Assembly: GCA_964451415.1 (NCBI GenBank)
Contig: CAYVHU010000006.1
Location: 62,001-126,000, forward strand
Origin: CAYVHU01 sp964451415
Lineage (GTDB): Bacteria > Pseudomonadota > Alphaproteobacteria > Rhodospirillales > Magnetovibrionaceae
DNA: 64,000 nucleotides
Direction: 5' to 3'
The notes beneath the pieces are model-generated. The model was not told the origin of the DNA and searched no databases. It worked only from the letters and a program-made list of their open reading frames with translations. Position numbers and translations under genes: made by a program. Shown in pieces: positions 33,465-42,492 of this stretch (the first letter of the stretch is position 1; each line of letters starts with the position of its first letter).

Positions 33465-35371
33465 TGAGGCTCTCCTGCGTCTTGTGGTTCGCATTCCAGG
33501 CGCCGGGGAATGGTGATCACGACCCGCGTGCCCTGGGCGGGGGCGCTTTCACACGTCACATGCCCACCCAGGGTCCGGATGATCTGGTTATAGAGAATGT
33601 GCATCCCCAAGCCGCTACCGCCGGAGTTGCGTCGGGTGGTGAAAAAGGGTTCGAAGACCTGGGTGCGGACCTCTTCGCTCATACCCTTACCATCGTCGCT
33701 GTAGCTGATTTCCACGTTCTTTTCATCCATCGTGGCGCTTATCTCTATGTGCCCTTCGTCGCCTTCATCGTAAGCGTGAAGAAGCGAATTCATCACCAGA
33801 TTGGTGACGATCTGCGACAATACGCCGGGGTAGGTTTCAATTTCGATGTCGCGGGCACCTTCAAGGGTGATCTCAAGGGCGGTGCGTTTGATTTGCGGCT
33901 GAAGACTGAGCAAAATTTCATCGATGTAATCAAGCAACCTGATGGTGCGCTTTTCTTCGCTGGATTGATCGACAGCAACCTGTTTGAAACTGCGAATGAG
34001 GCTGGAAGCACGCCTTAAGTTGGCATTGATAATGGCGGTGGAGTGTACCGCCATGTCGATAAAGGCCTGAAAATCGGATTTCTTCAATTCACCAACCGCA
34101 AATTTCCGGACCGTTTCGCGCGCTTGTTCATCCAGATGCGAGGCCGCCGTCACGCCGATGCCCAGGGGGGTATTGATTTCATGGGCGATCCCCGCAACCA
34201 AGCCGCCCAAGGACGCCATCTTTTCCGCCTGAACCAATTCCGCCTGAGTGTTCTGCAAGTCTTGCAAGGCCCCTTTCAGCTTGTATTCGTCCTCTTTTCG
34301 CGCCGTGATATCACGGATAATGCCGACGAACGTCACGGTGTCATTATGCTGAAAATCACTGACGGAAAGCTCGGCGAGGAAGGTTCTGCCGTCTTTGCGT
34401 TTCGCAATAACCTCACGACTGGCGACATTCGCATTGCCATGGCCCGTTTCCAGGTGATGCTCCAGATAACTCTTACATTTCGCCGCAGGCTCGGGCGGCA
34501 TGAGAATGGCAACACTCTTGCCGATGGCCTCGTTCGCGCTGTAACCAAACAGTTTCTCGGCCGCCACGTTGAAACTGAGGATGGTGCCGATTTCATTGAT
34601 CGTCACGAAACCGTCCATGGCGCTGTTCACGATCTGGCGGGTTTTGCTCTCGCTTTCGCGCAAGCGTTCTTGAACCTGCAAGCGATGGGCCGCTTCTTTT
34701 TGCAGTTGCGCCGTCCGTTCCTCGACACGCCGCTCTAACGACTCACTCAATTCGATGATTTTCTGCGCCGACTCTTTCTGCTTGGTGATGTCGTTGATCA
34801 CCGCAACGAAAATTGGCGGGTCCTCATCGGGCAAATATTGCAGGCGCACCTCGACCGGATAGATCGTACCGTCCTTGCGCTGATGGCGGGATTCGAAAAT
34901 CAGAAACGATTCCGCGCCGTTTCGCAACGGACGCACGGTTTCGATGAAGCTTTCTCGGCTAAAGTCCGGCTTGATATCGTAGGCAGTGAGGCGTTCCATA
35001 TCTTCCATGGAGTAGCCGATATTGGCAAGTGCGCCCCGGTTTACCTGAAGAAATAGGTAGCTATCCCCATGAAAAACATAAATTTCGTTCCAGGAATCGT
35101 CGAGAATACGTCCCAAACGCGCCGTCACCCCGACAGCCTGCGTTTCTGTGCGGCGCTTGTCGTTCAAAAGACGCAGGCCGCGCACCAAGGCATAGGCAAA
35201 CACGAAGACGCACAAAATGATAACGATCAAGACGCTCGCGAAAATCGCATGGCTTCTCCACGCGGCAAGATAGAGGCTAAACAAAAAGACGATGGCCAAA
35301 CTGACAACCAGCATGGCAATGACCCCCGTTATGGAATCATTCTTCTTCTTCCTGCCGTGATCACGAACCAT
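33461..35371 (-). CDS. PAS-domain sensor histidine kinase, partner of the HD-GYP regulator
   Basis: The 636-aa kinase has two transmembrane helices near the N-terminus (about 15-35 and 44-66) with almost no periplasmic loop. Then come two PAS domains (about 85-205 and 240-365) joined by a coiled coil, a HisKA segment with the phospho-acceptor in GIAHEINTPLG, and an ATPase domain with DDGKGM and GSGLGMHI. Sensing is probably intramembrane or through the PAS domains. It overlaps the response-regulator gene by 4 bp. A GGA stretch about 11 nt upstream of the ATG at 35371 is a weak ribosome site. Confidence 0.9.
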   Translation of the reverse strand: MVRDHGRKKKNDSITGVIAMLVVSLAIVFLFSLYLAAWRSHAIFASVLIVIILCVFVFAYALVRGLRLLNDKRRTETQAVGVTARLGRILDDSWNEIYVFHGDSYLFLQVNRGALANIGYSMEDMERLTAYDIKPDFSRESFIETVRPLRNGAESFLIFESRHQRKDGTIYPVEVRLQYLPDEDPPIFVAVINDITKQKESAQKIIELSESLERRVEERTAQLQKEAAHRLQVQERLRESESKTRQIVNSAMDGFVTINEIGTILSFNVAAEKLFGYSANEAIGKSVAILMPPEPAAKCKSYLEHHLETGHGNANVASREVIAKRKDGRTFLAELSVSDFQHNDTVTFVGIIRDITARKEDEYKLKGALQDLQNTQAELVQAEKMASLGGLVAGIAHEINTPLGIGVTAASHLDEQARETVRKFAVGELKKSDFQAFIDMAVHSTAIINANLRRASSLIRSFKQVAVDQSSEEKRTIRLLDYIDEILLSLQPQIKRTALEITLEGARDIEIETYPGVLSQIVTNLVMNSLLHAYDEGDEGHIEISATMDEKNVEISYSDDGKGMSEEVRTQVFEPFFTTRRNSGGSGLGMHILYNQIIRTLGGHVTCESAPAQGTRVVITIPRRLECEPQDAGEPQ

Positions 35372-35673
35372 TGATGTTTTTTTCCATTTTGAAGATCACT
35401 CCTGAGGGCAAGGGCGAAAAGCCGACTACCTTGGCATGATTCCAAGTATGCGTTTTTCGTGCCACAAAACGGAAAAATACGATAAATGCGCATTCCCTTG
35501 ATTTTTATTGTAATTTTTGACATGGCGCTGCGCCGCGGTGAAAATGCGGCGAAAATATTCGATTCCATCTTGCAAAGTGCACCGCAGCCTGGGGAATGTG
35601 CATTTTGCGAATCAAAACCCCGACGGCCTCTGCAGAGCGTCGGGGTTATGGACAGAACGGTAAAAAAACGGTT
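35372..35673. other. 302-bp intergenic region between the kinase and fdx
   Basis: It contains the isc-operon terminator at 35616-35647 and, toward 35400-35560, the AT-rich region that should hold the kinase promoter. No gene was seen. Confidence 0.5.
35616..35647 (-). terminator. rho-independent terminator of the isc operon
   Basis: AACCCCGACG (35616-35625) pairs with CGTCGGGGTT (35638-35647), and the interior CTCTGCAGAG is itself self-complementary, so the whole can fold as one long hairpin. On the minus strand it is followed by a TTTTGATT tract, about 27 bp after the fdx stop codon. Confidence 0.82.
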
Positions 35674-36006
35674 TTAGTCCAGCAACATATTGCGTGTGCC
35701 GCCGGGAATGCCGACCACCAATCCGTCAAGATCTTCGGTCATCTTGATCTGGCAGCCGAGGCGTGAAGTATGGGTCAGGCCAAAGGCCAGATCCAACATG
35801 TCTTCTTCTTCCTCGCTCGCTTCGTCCAGCTTTTCAAACCAGTCTTCATCCACCACGACATGGCATGTGGAGCATGCCAGGGCACCTTCGCACGCGCCTT
35901 CCAAGTCAATGTTGTTTTTATGAGCGATTTCGAGAACCGACAAGCCCAGCGGGGCGTCCACTTCGGTACGATTTCCCTTATCATCGACAAACGTTATCTT
36001 CGCCAT
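35674..36006 (-). CDS. fdx: ISC-type [2Fe-2S] ferredoxin
   Basis: This 110-aa ferredoxin has four cluster ligands Cys39, Cys45, Cys48 and Cys85 (GACEGALACSTCHVVV and SRLGCQI), the adrenodoxin-type spacing. It supplies electrons during assembly of Fe-S clusters on IscU. It is the last gene of the isc operon, 83 bp after hscA, and is followed by a hairpin terminator. The C-terminal GTRNMLLD is usual for this type. Confidence 0.95.
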   Translation of the reverse strand: MAKITFVDDKGNRTEVDAPLGLSVLEIAHKNNIDLEGACEGALACSTCHVVVDEDWFEKLDEASEEEEDMLDLAFGLTHTSRLGCQIKMTEDLDGLVVGIPGGTRNMLLD

Positions 36007-36089
36007 GCGCTTTCCTCATTTCGAAACTGCGAATTTATTACTCCGGCTTTGCGCCGGGAACAAGTGAATTTGGACAAGACGTGAACGGC

Positions 36090-38003
36090 TCAGGACATGC
36101 CGCCTTCAAGGGTTTCCACGGTGACACCTGTCAGGGCATCGCGAATGCCCTTGTCCATGCGCCTTTCGGCAAACTCGCGCGTGGCCTCGTCTAAGTCTTC
36201 GACGCGTCGTGCGATGAGGTTCCGATCCACTCCCTTGACGGCCTGAATGACACCATCCATTTTTTCGCCGATGGCCTCACGTTCTTCAACCTTCAACAAT
36301 TTACAGTCCGCCTGAAGCGCCGCCGTCACCGCGTTCATCGCCCGTTCGGCCTCGACCCGAGCTTCGCTCAACAGGCGCAACTCCATATCTTCTTGGGCGT
36401 GGGCCATGGAATCGTAAAGCATTTTCGACATTTCTTCTTCGCTCAACCCGTAGGAAGGCTTCACCTCCACGTGCTGTTCGATGCCGCTCACGTCTTCGGC
36501 CGCCGAAACGCTCAACAAACCGTCGGCGTCCACCTGAAAGGTCACGCGAATATGCGCCGCACCCGCCGTCATGGGCGGAATGCCGCTCAGAACGAAGCGC
36601 GCCAAGGAACGATTATGGTCTACCATTTCACGCTCACCTTGGACCACATGGATGGCCATGGCGCTCTGGCCGTCCTTGAAGGTGGTGAATTCCTGGGCCT
36701 TGGCCACGGGAATCGGTGTGTTGCGCGGAATGATTTTTTCCACCATGCCGCCCATGGTTTCCAGGCCCAAGGACAAGGGCGTCACGTCCAACAACAAGGT
36801 GTCGGAGCCCACACTCAAGGCTTCGGCCTGTAATGCGGCCCCCACGGCGACCACCTGATCGGGGTCGATGTCGGCCAGCGGTTCGCCGCCGAAGTAGGCA
36901 CTGACCGCGTGGCGCACCAACGGCACGCGGGTTGAACCGCCCACCAGCACGACGCCTTTGACGTCTTCGGGATCAAAGCCGGCCTCGACCAGAACTTCGT
37001 GACAGGTTTTAACGGTGCTATCCACCAAAGGCTGAATGAGCGTATCGAACGTTTCGCGATCGAGGGTATGTTTGGTTTGTCGTCCGCCGATCGTGAGCAC
37101 CCACTCGCCATCGGGTTCCGTGCTCAGGCATTCCTTGGCCAGCCGCGCACTCATCAAGGCAACTTTTACTTCCGACGAACTCAACGCCGCTTCGTCAAAT
37201 GCATTGCGATTTAGCATCTCCTGGCGCTGCATCAAGAAGTGATCGGCGACGGCATGATCGAAATCGTCGCCGCCAAGCGCCGCATCACCACCGGTTGCTA
37301 GCACCTGGAAAACACCTTTTTCCATGCGCAGCAACGACACATCGAAGGTCCCGCCACCAAGGTCGAAAACCACATAAAGGCCTTCAGCACCTTGATCCAG
37401 GCCGTAGGCCAACGCAGCAGCCGTGGGTTCGTTGACCAGACGCAAAACCTCTAGACCCGCCAGACGCGCCGCATCCTTGGTCGCCGTGCGTTGGGCGTCA
37501 TCGAAATACGCCGGAACCGTGATCACGGCCTTGTCCACACGAGCACCCAAATGTTCCTGCGCGCGTTCGCGCAGGGCACGTAGAATATCGGCGGAAATTT
37601 CGATCGGCGTCAACTTGCGTCCAGAGACAGACAGGCGCACCAGTTGGCTTTCACCTTCTTGCGCTTCTTCGATTTCAAAAGGCAACTGCCCGCCCAGCGT
37701 TTTGACATCTTTCACGCCACGGCCCATCAGACGCTTGATCGAACTCACCACGCACGCCGGGCGGCTCAACAACAAACGTTTGGCCAATTCGCCGACGATG
37801 GCCGAACCATCCGGCGCGTAGGCGACGACGGAAGGCACCAAGGCCTCGCCGTCGCTGTCCTTCAAAACCTCCGGCTTGCCTTCGGTGCTGATCGCTACCA
37901 CCGAATTGGTCGTCCCCAGATCAATGCCGATGGCCACGCTCGCCTCACCTTGGTGGGCCTCGGGAGTTTCACCGGGTTCGCAAATTTGCAGCAATTGCGC
38001 CAT
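36090..38003 (-). CDS. hscA: Fe-S assembly Hsp70 chaperone HscA
   Basis: The 637-aa chaperone is a dedicated Hsp70 that, with HscB, releases clusters from IscU by binding its LPPVK motif. The nucleotide-binding domain has AIGIDLGTTNSVVA, VVFDLGGGTFDVSLL and LVGGSTRVPLV. The substrate-binding part is shorter than in DnaK, as usual for HscA. An N-terminal extension (MAQLLQICEPGETPEAHQGEAS) precedes the first strand and fits the HscA group. It is 29 bp after hscB in the isc operon. Confidence 0.95.
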   Translation of the reverse strand: MAQLLQICEPGETPEAHQGEASVAIGIDLGTTNSVVAISTEGKPEVLKDSDGEALVPSVVAYAPDGSAIVGELAKRLLLSRPACVVSSIKRLMGRGVKDVKTLGGQLPFEIEEAQEGESQLVRLSVSGRKLTPIEISADILRALRERAQEHLGARVDKAVITVPAYFDDAQRTATKDAARLAGLEVLRLVNEPTAAALAYGLDQGAEGLYVVFDLGGGTFDVSLLRMEKGVFQVLATGGDAALGGDDFDHAVADHFLMQRQEMLNRNAFDEAALSSSEVKVALMSARLAKECLSTEPDGEWVLTIGGRQTKHTLDRETFDTLIQPLVDSTVKTCHEVLVEAGFDPEDVKGVVLVGGSTRVPLVRHAVSAYFGGEPLADIDPDQVVAVGAALQAEALSVGSDTLLLDVTPLSLGLETMGGMVEKIIPRNTPIPVAKAQEFTTFKDGQSAMAIHVVQGEREMVDHNRSLARFVLSGIPPMTAGAAHIRVTFQVDADGLLSVSAAEDVSGIEQHVEVKPSYGLSEEEMSKMLYDSMAHAQEDMELRLLSEARVEAERAMNAVTAALQADCKLLKVEEREAIGEKMDGVIQAVKGVDRNLIARRVEDLDEATREFAERRMDKGIRDALTGVTVETLEGGMS

Positions 38004-38032
38004 GAAAATATATCCTCGGTTTCAAGATTGGC

Positions 38033-38671
38033 TCACGCCATCAGCCGGGCGCGCACATGGCGCACCTCGCCCATCATTTTGTCCAGATATTTCAAACGCG
38101 TGGTAAGTTGACACGCGCCTTCGATATCACCCCCTTTGAAGGCCAACGAAAGCCCCGCGATCACATCGTCGATCTCGGCCTTGGTTTCGCGCGCCAAGGC
38201 GCGTGCAGCGTCCAGGGTGGACGTTGCCGCCAAGCGCTCGCGCATTTCCATGGCTTCCATCAAAATGGACTGGTCATTGACCAGATTGCACCCTTCCGGT
38301 AACACGTCCACGCCCTTCACGTGCACCAGATAGTCGGCACGCTTCAAGTCGTCCTTGAGAATTTCATAGGCGTCATTGAGCGCCGTCGCCTGTTGTTGGG
38401 ACATCGCCCTTTCCTTTGGGCTTTTGGTCGCGAAACGATCCGGATGAAGTTGACGTTGCAGATCAAAATACAAGCGGTCCACCGCGCGCACGTCCACATC
38501 AAAGGACATTTTCACGCCCAACCGTTTAAAAGGGTCTGCCGCCGTCGGCGGCTGCACCGTTTTGCAGGTGGGACAAAACAACGCGCTCGCAGCAACCGGC
38601 CCCTTGCAGGACCAGCACGCTCTGGTGCGGGCATCACGTATCGGCGGATCTTCGGGGATATGTGCATTCAT
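38033..38671 (-). CDS. hscB: J-domain co-chaperone HscB with N-terminal zinc-binding domain
   Basis: The 212-aa co-chaperone stimulates HscA and delivers IscU. Cys19, Cys22, Cys33 and Cys36 (ACWSC and LFCPTC) form a rubredoxin-like zinc site absent from the E. coli protein but present in alphaproteobacterial and mitochondrial HSC20. The J-domain has the HPD tripeptide in LHPDRF. The C-terminal helical domain for IscU binding follows. It lies between iscA and hscA in the operon. Confidence 0.93.
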   Translation of the reverse strand: MNAHIPEDPPIRDARTRACWSCKGPVAASALFCPTCKTVQPPTAADPFKRLGVKMSFDVDVRAVDRLYFDLQRQLHPDRFATKSPKERAMSQQQATALNDAYEILKDDLKRADYLVHVKGVDVLPEGCNLVNDQSILMEAMEMRERLAATSTLDAARALARETKAEIDDVIAGLSLAFKGGDIEGACQLTTRLKYLDKMMGEVRHVRARLMA

Positions 38672-38736
38672 GTGCGTATCTTAAAAAGGGCGACCGCCCC
38701 GAAGGGCGACCTCAAACTCCGGAGGTTTCAGGGGCC

Positions 38737-39075
38737 TCAGACGTGGAAAGATTCGCCGCACCCGCAGCGCCCCTTTTCATTGGGATTGGTGAAAACAAAG
38801 CCGCTTTCCAGTTTGTCCTCCACGTAATCCATCTGCGTGCCAATGATGAACATGGTGGCCTTGGGATCAATCAGGACGGTGATCCCGTCGATTTCCATTT
38901 CTTCATCGAACTCGTTTTTTTCATCGGCGAATTCAAGGGTATACGACAGGCCCGAACAGCCCTTGGAACGCACCCCGATGCGAATTCCCACCGACGATTT
39001 TCCGCGACCGTCCAACAGCGCCTTGACCTGTTTGAGCGCGGCGTCGGATATGCTCATGGGAGGGGGCAGACTCAT
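38737..39075 (-). CDS. iscA: A-type Fe-S carrier IscA
   Basis: This 112-aa carrier has the three conserved cysteines: one in SKGCSGLSY and two in GRCGCGESF. It takes clusters from IscU to target proteins. GAGGAC lies about 9 nt before the ATG at 39075; the open frame runs further up to 39171 but the extra 32 residues are not typical. It follows iscU by 28 bp. Confidence 0.93.
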   Translation of the reverse strand: MSLPPPMSISDAALKQVKALLDGRGKSSVGIRIGVRSKGCSGLSYTLEFADEKNEFDEEMEIDGITVLIDPKATMFIIGTQMDYVEDKLESGFVFTNPNEKGRCGCGESFHV

Positions 39076-39103
39076 GTGTTTGTCCTCGATCCTTATGACC
39101 GTC

Positions 39104-39505
39104 CTATTCGGCGGCGTTCTTCTTGACATTGGCCTTGGATTTGAAATCGCTGATGGCTGCCTTGATAGCATCTTCGGCCAAAACCGAACAATGAATCTTC
39201 ACCGGCGGCAGGGCCAATTCCTCGGCAATATCGGTGTTTTTGATCTCGCCCGCTTCGTCCAGGGTTTTCCCCTTGACCCATTCGGTGACCAGTGAACTGG
39301 AAGCGATGGCGGACCCGCAGCCGAAAGTCTTGAATTTCGCATCCTCGATGACGCCATCGACGCCGACCTTGATTTGCAGCTTCATCACGTCGCCGCACGC
39401 TGGCGCGCCCACCAGACCGCTACCGACATTATCGGCCGCATCGTCCATGGCCCCGACGTTTCGCGGGTTTTCATAATGATCAATCAATTCTTTGCTATAG
39501 GCCAT
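39104..39505 (-). CDS. iscU: Fe-S scaffold protein IscU
   Basis: The 133-aa scaffold on which [2Fe-2S] clusters are built. The ligands Cys37 (PACGD), Asp39, Cys63 (FGCGSA) and Cys106 (IHCSVLAED) are all present, as is the HscA-recognition motif LPPVK at 99-103. It accepts sulfur from IscS and passes clusters to IscA and other carriers. It is 46 bp after iscS in the operon. Confidence 0.97.
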   Translation of the reverse strand: MAYSKELIDHYENPRNVGAMDDAADNVGSGLVGAPACGDVMKLQIKVGVDGVIEDAKFKTFGCGSAIASSSLVTEWVKGKTLDEAGEIKNTDIAEELALPPVKIHCSVLAEDAIKAAISDFKSKANVKKNAAE

Positions 39506-39551
39506 TCATTTTCTCCTTATGTGTGCGCTTTGCAGCGAACGAGGCGTTAAA

Positions 39552-40787
39552 TCAATGTTCCGCCCATTTGACGGACTTTAAATCGATGCCGGCCTGGGCC
39601 ATGTCCCACAGGGGGCTCAGTTCGCGCAGGCGGTTGACTTCCTTGGCGATGCGTTTAACGGCGTAGTCGATGTCCTCTTCTTGGGTGAAACGTCCAAGAC
39701 CCAGGCGCAACGAGGTATGCGCCAGCTCTTCCTTCACCCCCAGGGCGCGCAGCACGTAAGATGGCTCCAACGACGCCGATGTGCACGCCGAACCGGACGA
39801 CACCGCCAAATCCTTAAGCCCCATCATCAGGCCTTCGCCTTCCACATAGGCGAACGAGATGTTCAGGTTGCCGGGAATGCGGCTGTCCAGGTCGCCGTTG
39901 AGGTAAATTTCCGGAATCCGGGCTTTCAGACCTTCAAGGAGCTTGTGTTGATAGCCGCGCAGGCGTTCGGCCTCCGCCGCCATTTCCTCCATGGCCACCT
40001 CACAGGCCTTGCCGAACCCCACCACCAGCGGCGTTGGCAAGGTACCGGAACGCATGCCGCGTTCCTGCCCGCCGCCGTGGATCAGCGGCACCAGACGCAC
40101 GCGCGGTCTCTTGCGCACATAAAGCGCCCCGATGCCCATGGGGCCGTAAAATTTGTGGGCGGAAATGGACATCATGTCGATGTTCATGTCGTTCACATCG
40201 AGGGGAATCTTCCCCACCGCCTGGGCGGCGTCGGTGTGGAAAAACACCTTGCGTTCGCGGCACAATGCGCCAATTTCCGCAAGCGGCTGGATGACGCCGA
40301 TTTCATTGTTCACCGCCATGACGGACACCATCAAGGTCTTGTCCGTGATCGCCGCACGCAGCTGCTCCAGATCAATCAAGCCGTCTTCGCGAACCGGAAG
40401 ATAGGTGATGTCAAAGCCGTCCTTTTGCAACGCGCGACAGGTTTCCAACACACATTTGTGTTCCGTCACGCACGTAATGACGTGGTTCTTTTTATCACCG
40501 TAAAACCCGGACGCCCCCTTCAAGGCGAGGTTGTTCGATTCGGTCGCGCCGGAGGTAAAAACAATCTCCTTGGAGGTGGCCCCGATGATCGCAGCCACTT
40601 GGGAACGCGCAACATCCACCGCGGCCTCGGCCTCCCAGCCGTAGTGGTGGTTGCGCGAATGAGGGTTGCCGAATTTCTGCGTCCAATAAGGGGCCATCGC
40701 TTCGACCACACGCGGGTCGGTCGGCGTTGTGGCCTGATAATCCAGATAGAGGGGGTTGTTCTGTGTCCACGCGGTGGCCGTCATCAT
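39552..40787 (-). CDS. iscS: cysteine desulfurase IscS
   Basis: The 411-aa PLP enzyme converts cysteine to alanine and a persulfide, the sulfur source for clusters and for MnmA. Lys212 in SAHKFYG holds the cofactor, His110 is in the VTEHK motif, and the catalytic Cys335 is in the flexible loop SGSACTSASLEPS. It starts MMTATAWTQNNPLYLDYQATTPT, with AAGG about 9 nt upstream. It lies two bases after the second desulfurase gene, the same operon order seen in other Rhodospirillales. Confidence 0.95.
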   Translation of the reverse strand: MMTATAWTQNNPLYLDYQATTPTDPRVVEAMAPYWTQKFGNPHSRNHHYGWEAEAAVDVARSQVAAIIGATSKEIVFTSGATESNNLALKGASGFYGDKKNHVITCVTEHKCVLETCRALQKDGFDITYLPVREDGLIDLEQLRAAITDKTLMVSVMAVNNEIGVIQPLAEIGALCRERKVFFHTDAAQAVGKIPLDVNDMNIDMMSISAHKFYGPMGIGALYVRKRPRVRLVPLIHGGGQERGMRSGTLPTPLVVGFGKACEVAMEEMAAEAERLRGYQHKLLEGLKARIPEIYLNGDLDSRIPGNLNISFAYVEGEGLMMGLKDLAVSSGSACTSASLEPSYVLRALGVKEELAHTSLRLGLGRFTQEEDIDYAVKRIAKEVNRLRELSPLWDMAQAGIDLKSVKWAEH

Positions 40788-40789
40788 CG

Positions 40790-41941
40790 TTAACCTTGTT
40801 CTGTCTTCTCGGATTTCATTTCATGTTGCCCCAGACGGCGCGCCTTGCGCCGGTAGAGGTCCGCCCAGGCGGAAATCAGAAGCTCGATATCGCCTTGTGT
40901 CGTGGCGTAGCCGAGGCTGATACGCAACGCGCATTTCGCCACATCGGGACTCACGCCCATCGCCGCCAGAACGCCGCCTTGCTTGGCCTTGCCCGAGGCG
41001 CATGCCGATCCGGCACTGACGCACAGACCCGCAAGGTCCAGCGCCATCACCTGGGTTTCGCTGTCCACACCCGGCATCACGATCATCGAAGTATTGGGCA
41101 GGCGTTCCGCCATGGCGGCGATAATGCGCGCATCCGGTGCAAGATCGAGAATGCGCGCCTCAATCTGATCGCGCAGTGCTTCGATACGCACCATGTCACC
41201 CAATCCCGCCTGTGCCGCGCACGCCGCCGCGCCGAAGCTGGCGATGCCCGATACATTTTCGGTACCGCCGCGCAGGCCGTTTTCCTGGCCGCCGCCAGGC
41301 TGCACGGCGCGCAACGGGGCGCTGGCCGTCGAAACCAACGCGCCCACCCCTTGCAGCCCCCCAAGCTTGTGGGCCGAGAGGCTTAAATAATCCACGCCCA
41401 ACGCCTGGAAATCGATCTCGATTTTGCCCGCAGCCTGAACCGCATCGGTGTGCACCAAAGCGTCATAGCGCCGGGCGACGGCGACAATGCCCTCGATTTG
41501 CTGCAACACACCGGTTTCGTTGTTGGCGAGCATCACGGACACGATCACGTCATCGCCACCGCCGGCGAGCATTTCCTCAAGGTCAAACGGATCGATAAGG
41601 CCGTTCCCATCCACGGCAATGAATTCAACACCGCCGCGCGCCTTCAAAACGGAAGGGTGCTCGCTGCGCGGCGCGAAAACTCTGCGGCGTTCCGACCCGA
41701 TCAGCGCAAGCGCATTGGACTCGGTGCCGCCGGATGTGAACGTCACACGGGTCGGGCGCGGCGCGTTCACCAGGGCGCGCACCTGTTCACGTGCGTCTTC
41801 CACGCGTTGGCGCGCGGCACGCCCCAAGGCATGGACCGACGACGGATTGGCGCATCCATCCATCACCTCAAGAACCGCGCTGCGCGCTTCGGGACGCAGC
41901 GGCGCACTTGCATTGTAATCCATGTACACCGTGTGACTCAT
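40790..41941 (-). CDS. NifS-like cysteine desulfurase, second copy
   Basis: The 383-aa protein is a second class-I desulfurase with Lys192 (SLSAHKLGG) and Cys314 (SAGSACASGK), so it is likely active. It is shorter and more divergent than the iscS product 3 bp downstream, and has a different active-site loop (ASGKAKQGG). A tandem NifS-like/IscS pair inside the isc operon is a known alphaproteobacterial arrangement. Its preferred sulfur acceptor is unknown. The gap of about 40 bp to iscR suggests co-transcription. Confidence 0.9.
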   Translation of the reverse strand: MSHTVYMDYNASAPLRPEARSAVLEVMDGCANPSSVHALGRAARQRVEDAREQVRALVNAPRPTRVTFTSGGTESNALALIGSERRRVFAPRSEHPSVLKARGGVEFIAVDGNGLIDPFDLEEMLAGGGDDVIVSVMLANNETGVLQQIEGIVAVARRYDALVHTDAVQAAGKIEIDFQALGVDYLSLSAHKLGGLQGVGALVSTASAPLRAVQPGGGQENGLRGGTENVSGIASFGAAACAAQAGLGDMVRIEALRDQIEARILDLAPDARIIAAMAERLPNTSMIVMPGVDSETQVMALDLAGLCVSAGSACASGKAKQGGVLAAMGVSPDVAKCALRISLGYATTQGDIELLISAWADLYRRKARRLGQHEMKSEKTEQG

Positions 41942-41984
41942 ACGAAAATCGAAACCTTTTTCATCATGCCCGTTGGGCGCACCG

Positions 41985-42461
41985 CTATTGCGCCGCGATA
42001 ATGTCCGTCTTGACCTCTGCCACCATGTTCTCGAACAATTCAGGATGAGGGCCCAGCACTTTGCGCGAACACACGTCGGCCAGGGTCACGGAACTGAGAT
42101 ACAGATGGATCTGATAGGTCAAGGCCTGCCACAGATCGTGAGTCAGGCAGCGCGCCTTGTCGGAATGACAGCCTTGCGCCTTGGAACAACGCGTCGCGGA
42201 AATCGGCTCGTCGACCGCCTGGATCACATCGGAAATGCGGATATGCTCCGCCGTGCGCGACAGCATATAGCCGCCGCCCGGGCCGCGTACGCTTTTCACC
42301 AGACCGGCGCGGCGTAGTTTTCCGAACAGCTGTTCCAGATAGGACAGGGAAATCTCCTGGCGCTCGGCCACATCCGCCAAAGCCACCGGTTTTAAGGAAT
42401 TGGATTTTCCGAGGTCCGCCATCGCCATCACGGCGTAACGTCCTTTGGTGCTGAGTTTCAC
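41985..42461 (-). CDS. iscR: Rrf2-family Fe-S regulator IscR
   Basis: This 158-aa regulator has an N-terminal winged helix (MKLSTKGRYAVMAMADL, then SLSYLEQLFGKLRRAGLVKSVRG). Cluster ligands are Cys92, Cys98, Cys105 and His108 (TRCSKAQGCHSDKARCLTH), spaced one residue longer than in E. coli between the last two cysteines. With its [2Fe-2S] cluster it should repress the isc promoter, and lose repression when clusters are scarce. The predicted operator is upstream of cysE at 43406-43430, so iscR is the second gene of its own operon. Confidence 0.93.
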   Translation of the reverse strand: MKLSTKGRYAVMAMADLGKSNSLKPVALADVAERQEISLSYLEQLFGKLRRAGLVKSVRGPGGGYMLSRTAEHIRISDVIQAVDEPISATRCSKAQGCHSDKARCLTHDLWQALTYQIHLYLSSVTLADVCSRKVLGPHPELFENMVAEVKTDIIAAQ

Positions 42462-42492
42462 GTCGATCCTCCTAAACGTTCAGGCGCAAGCA

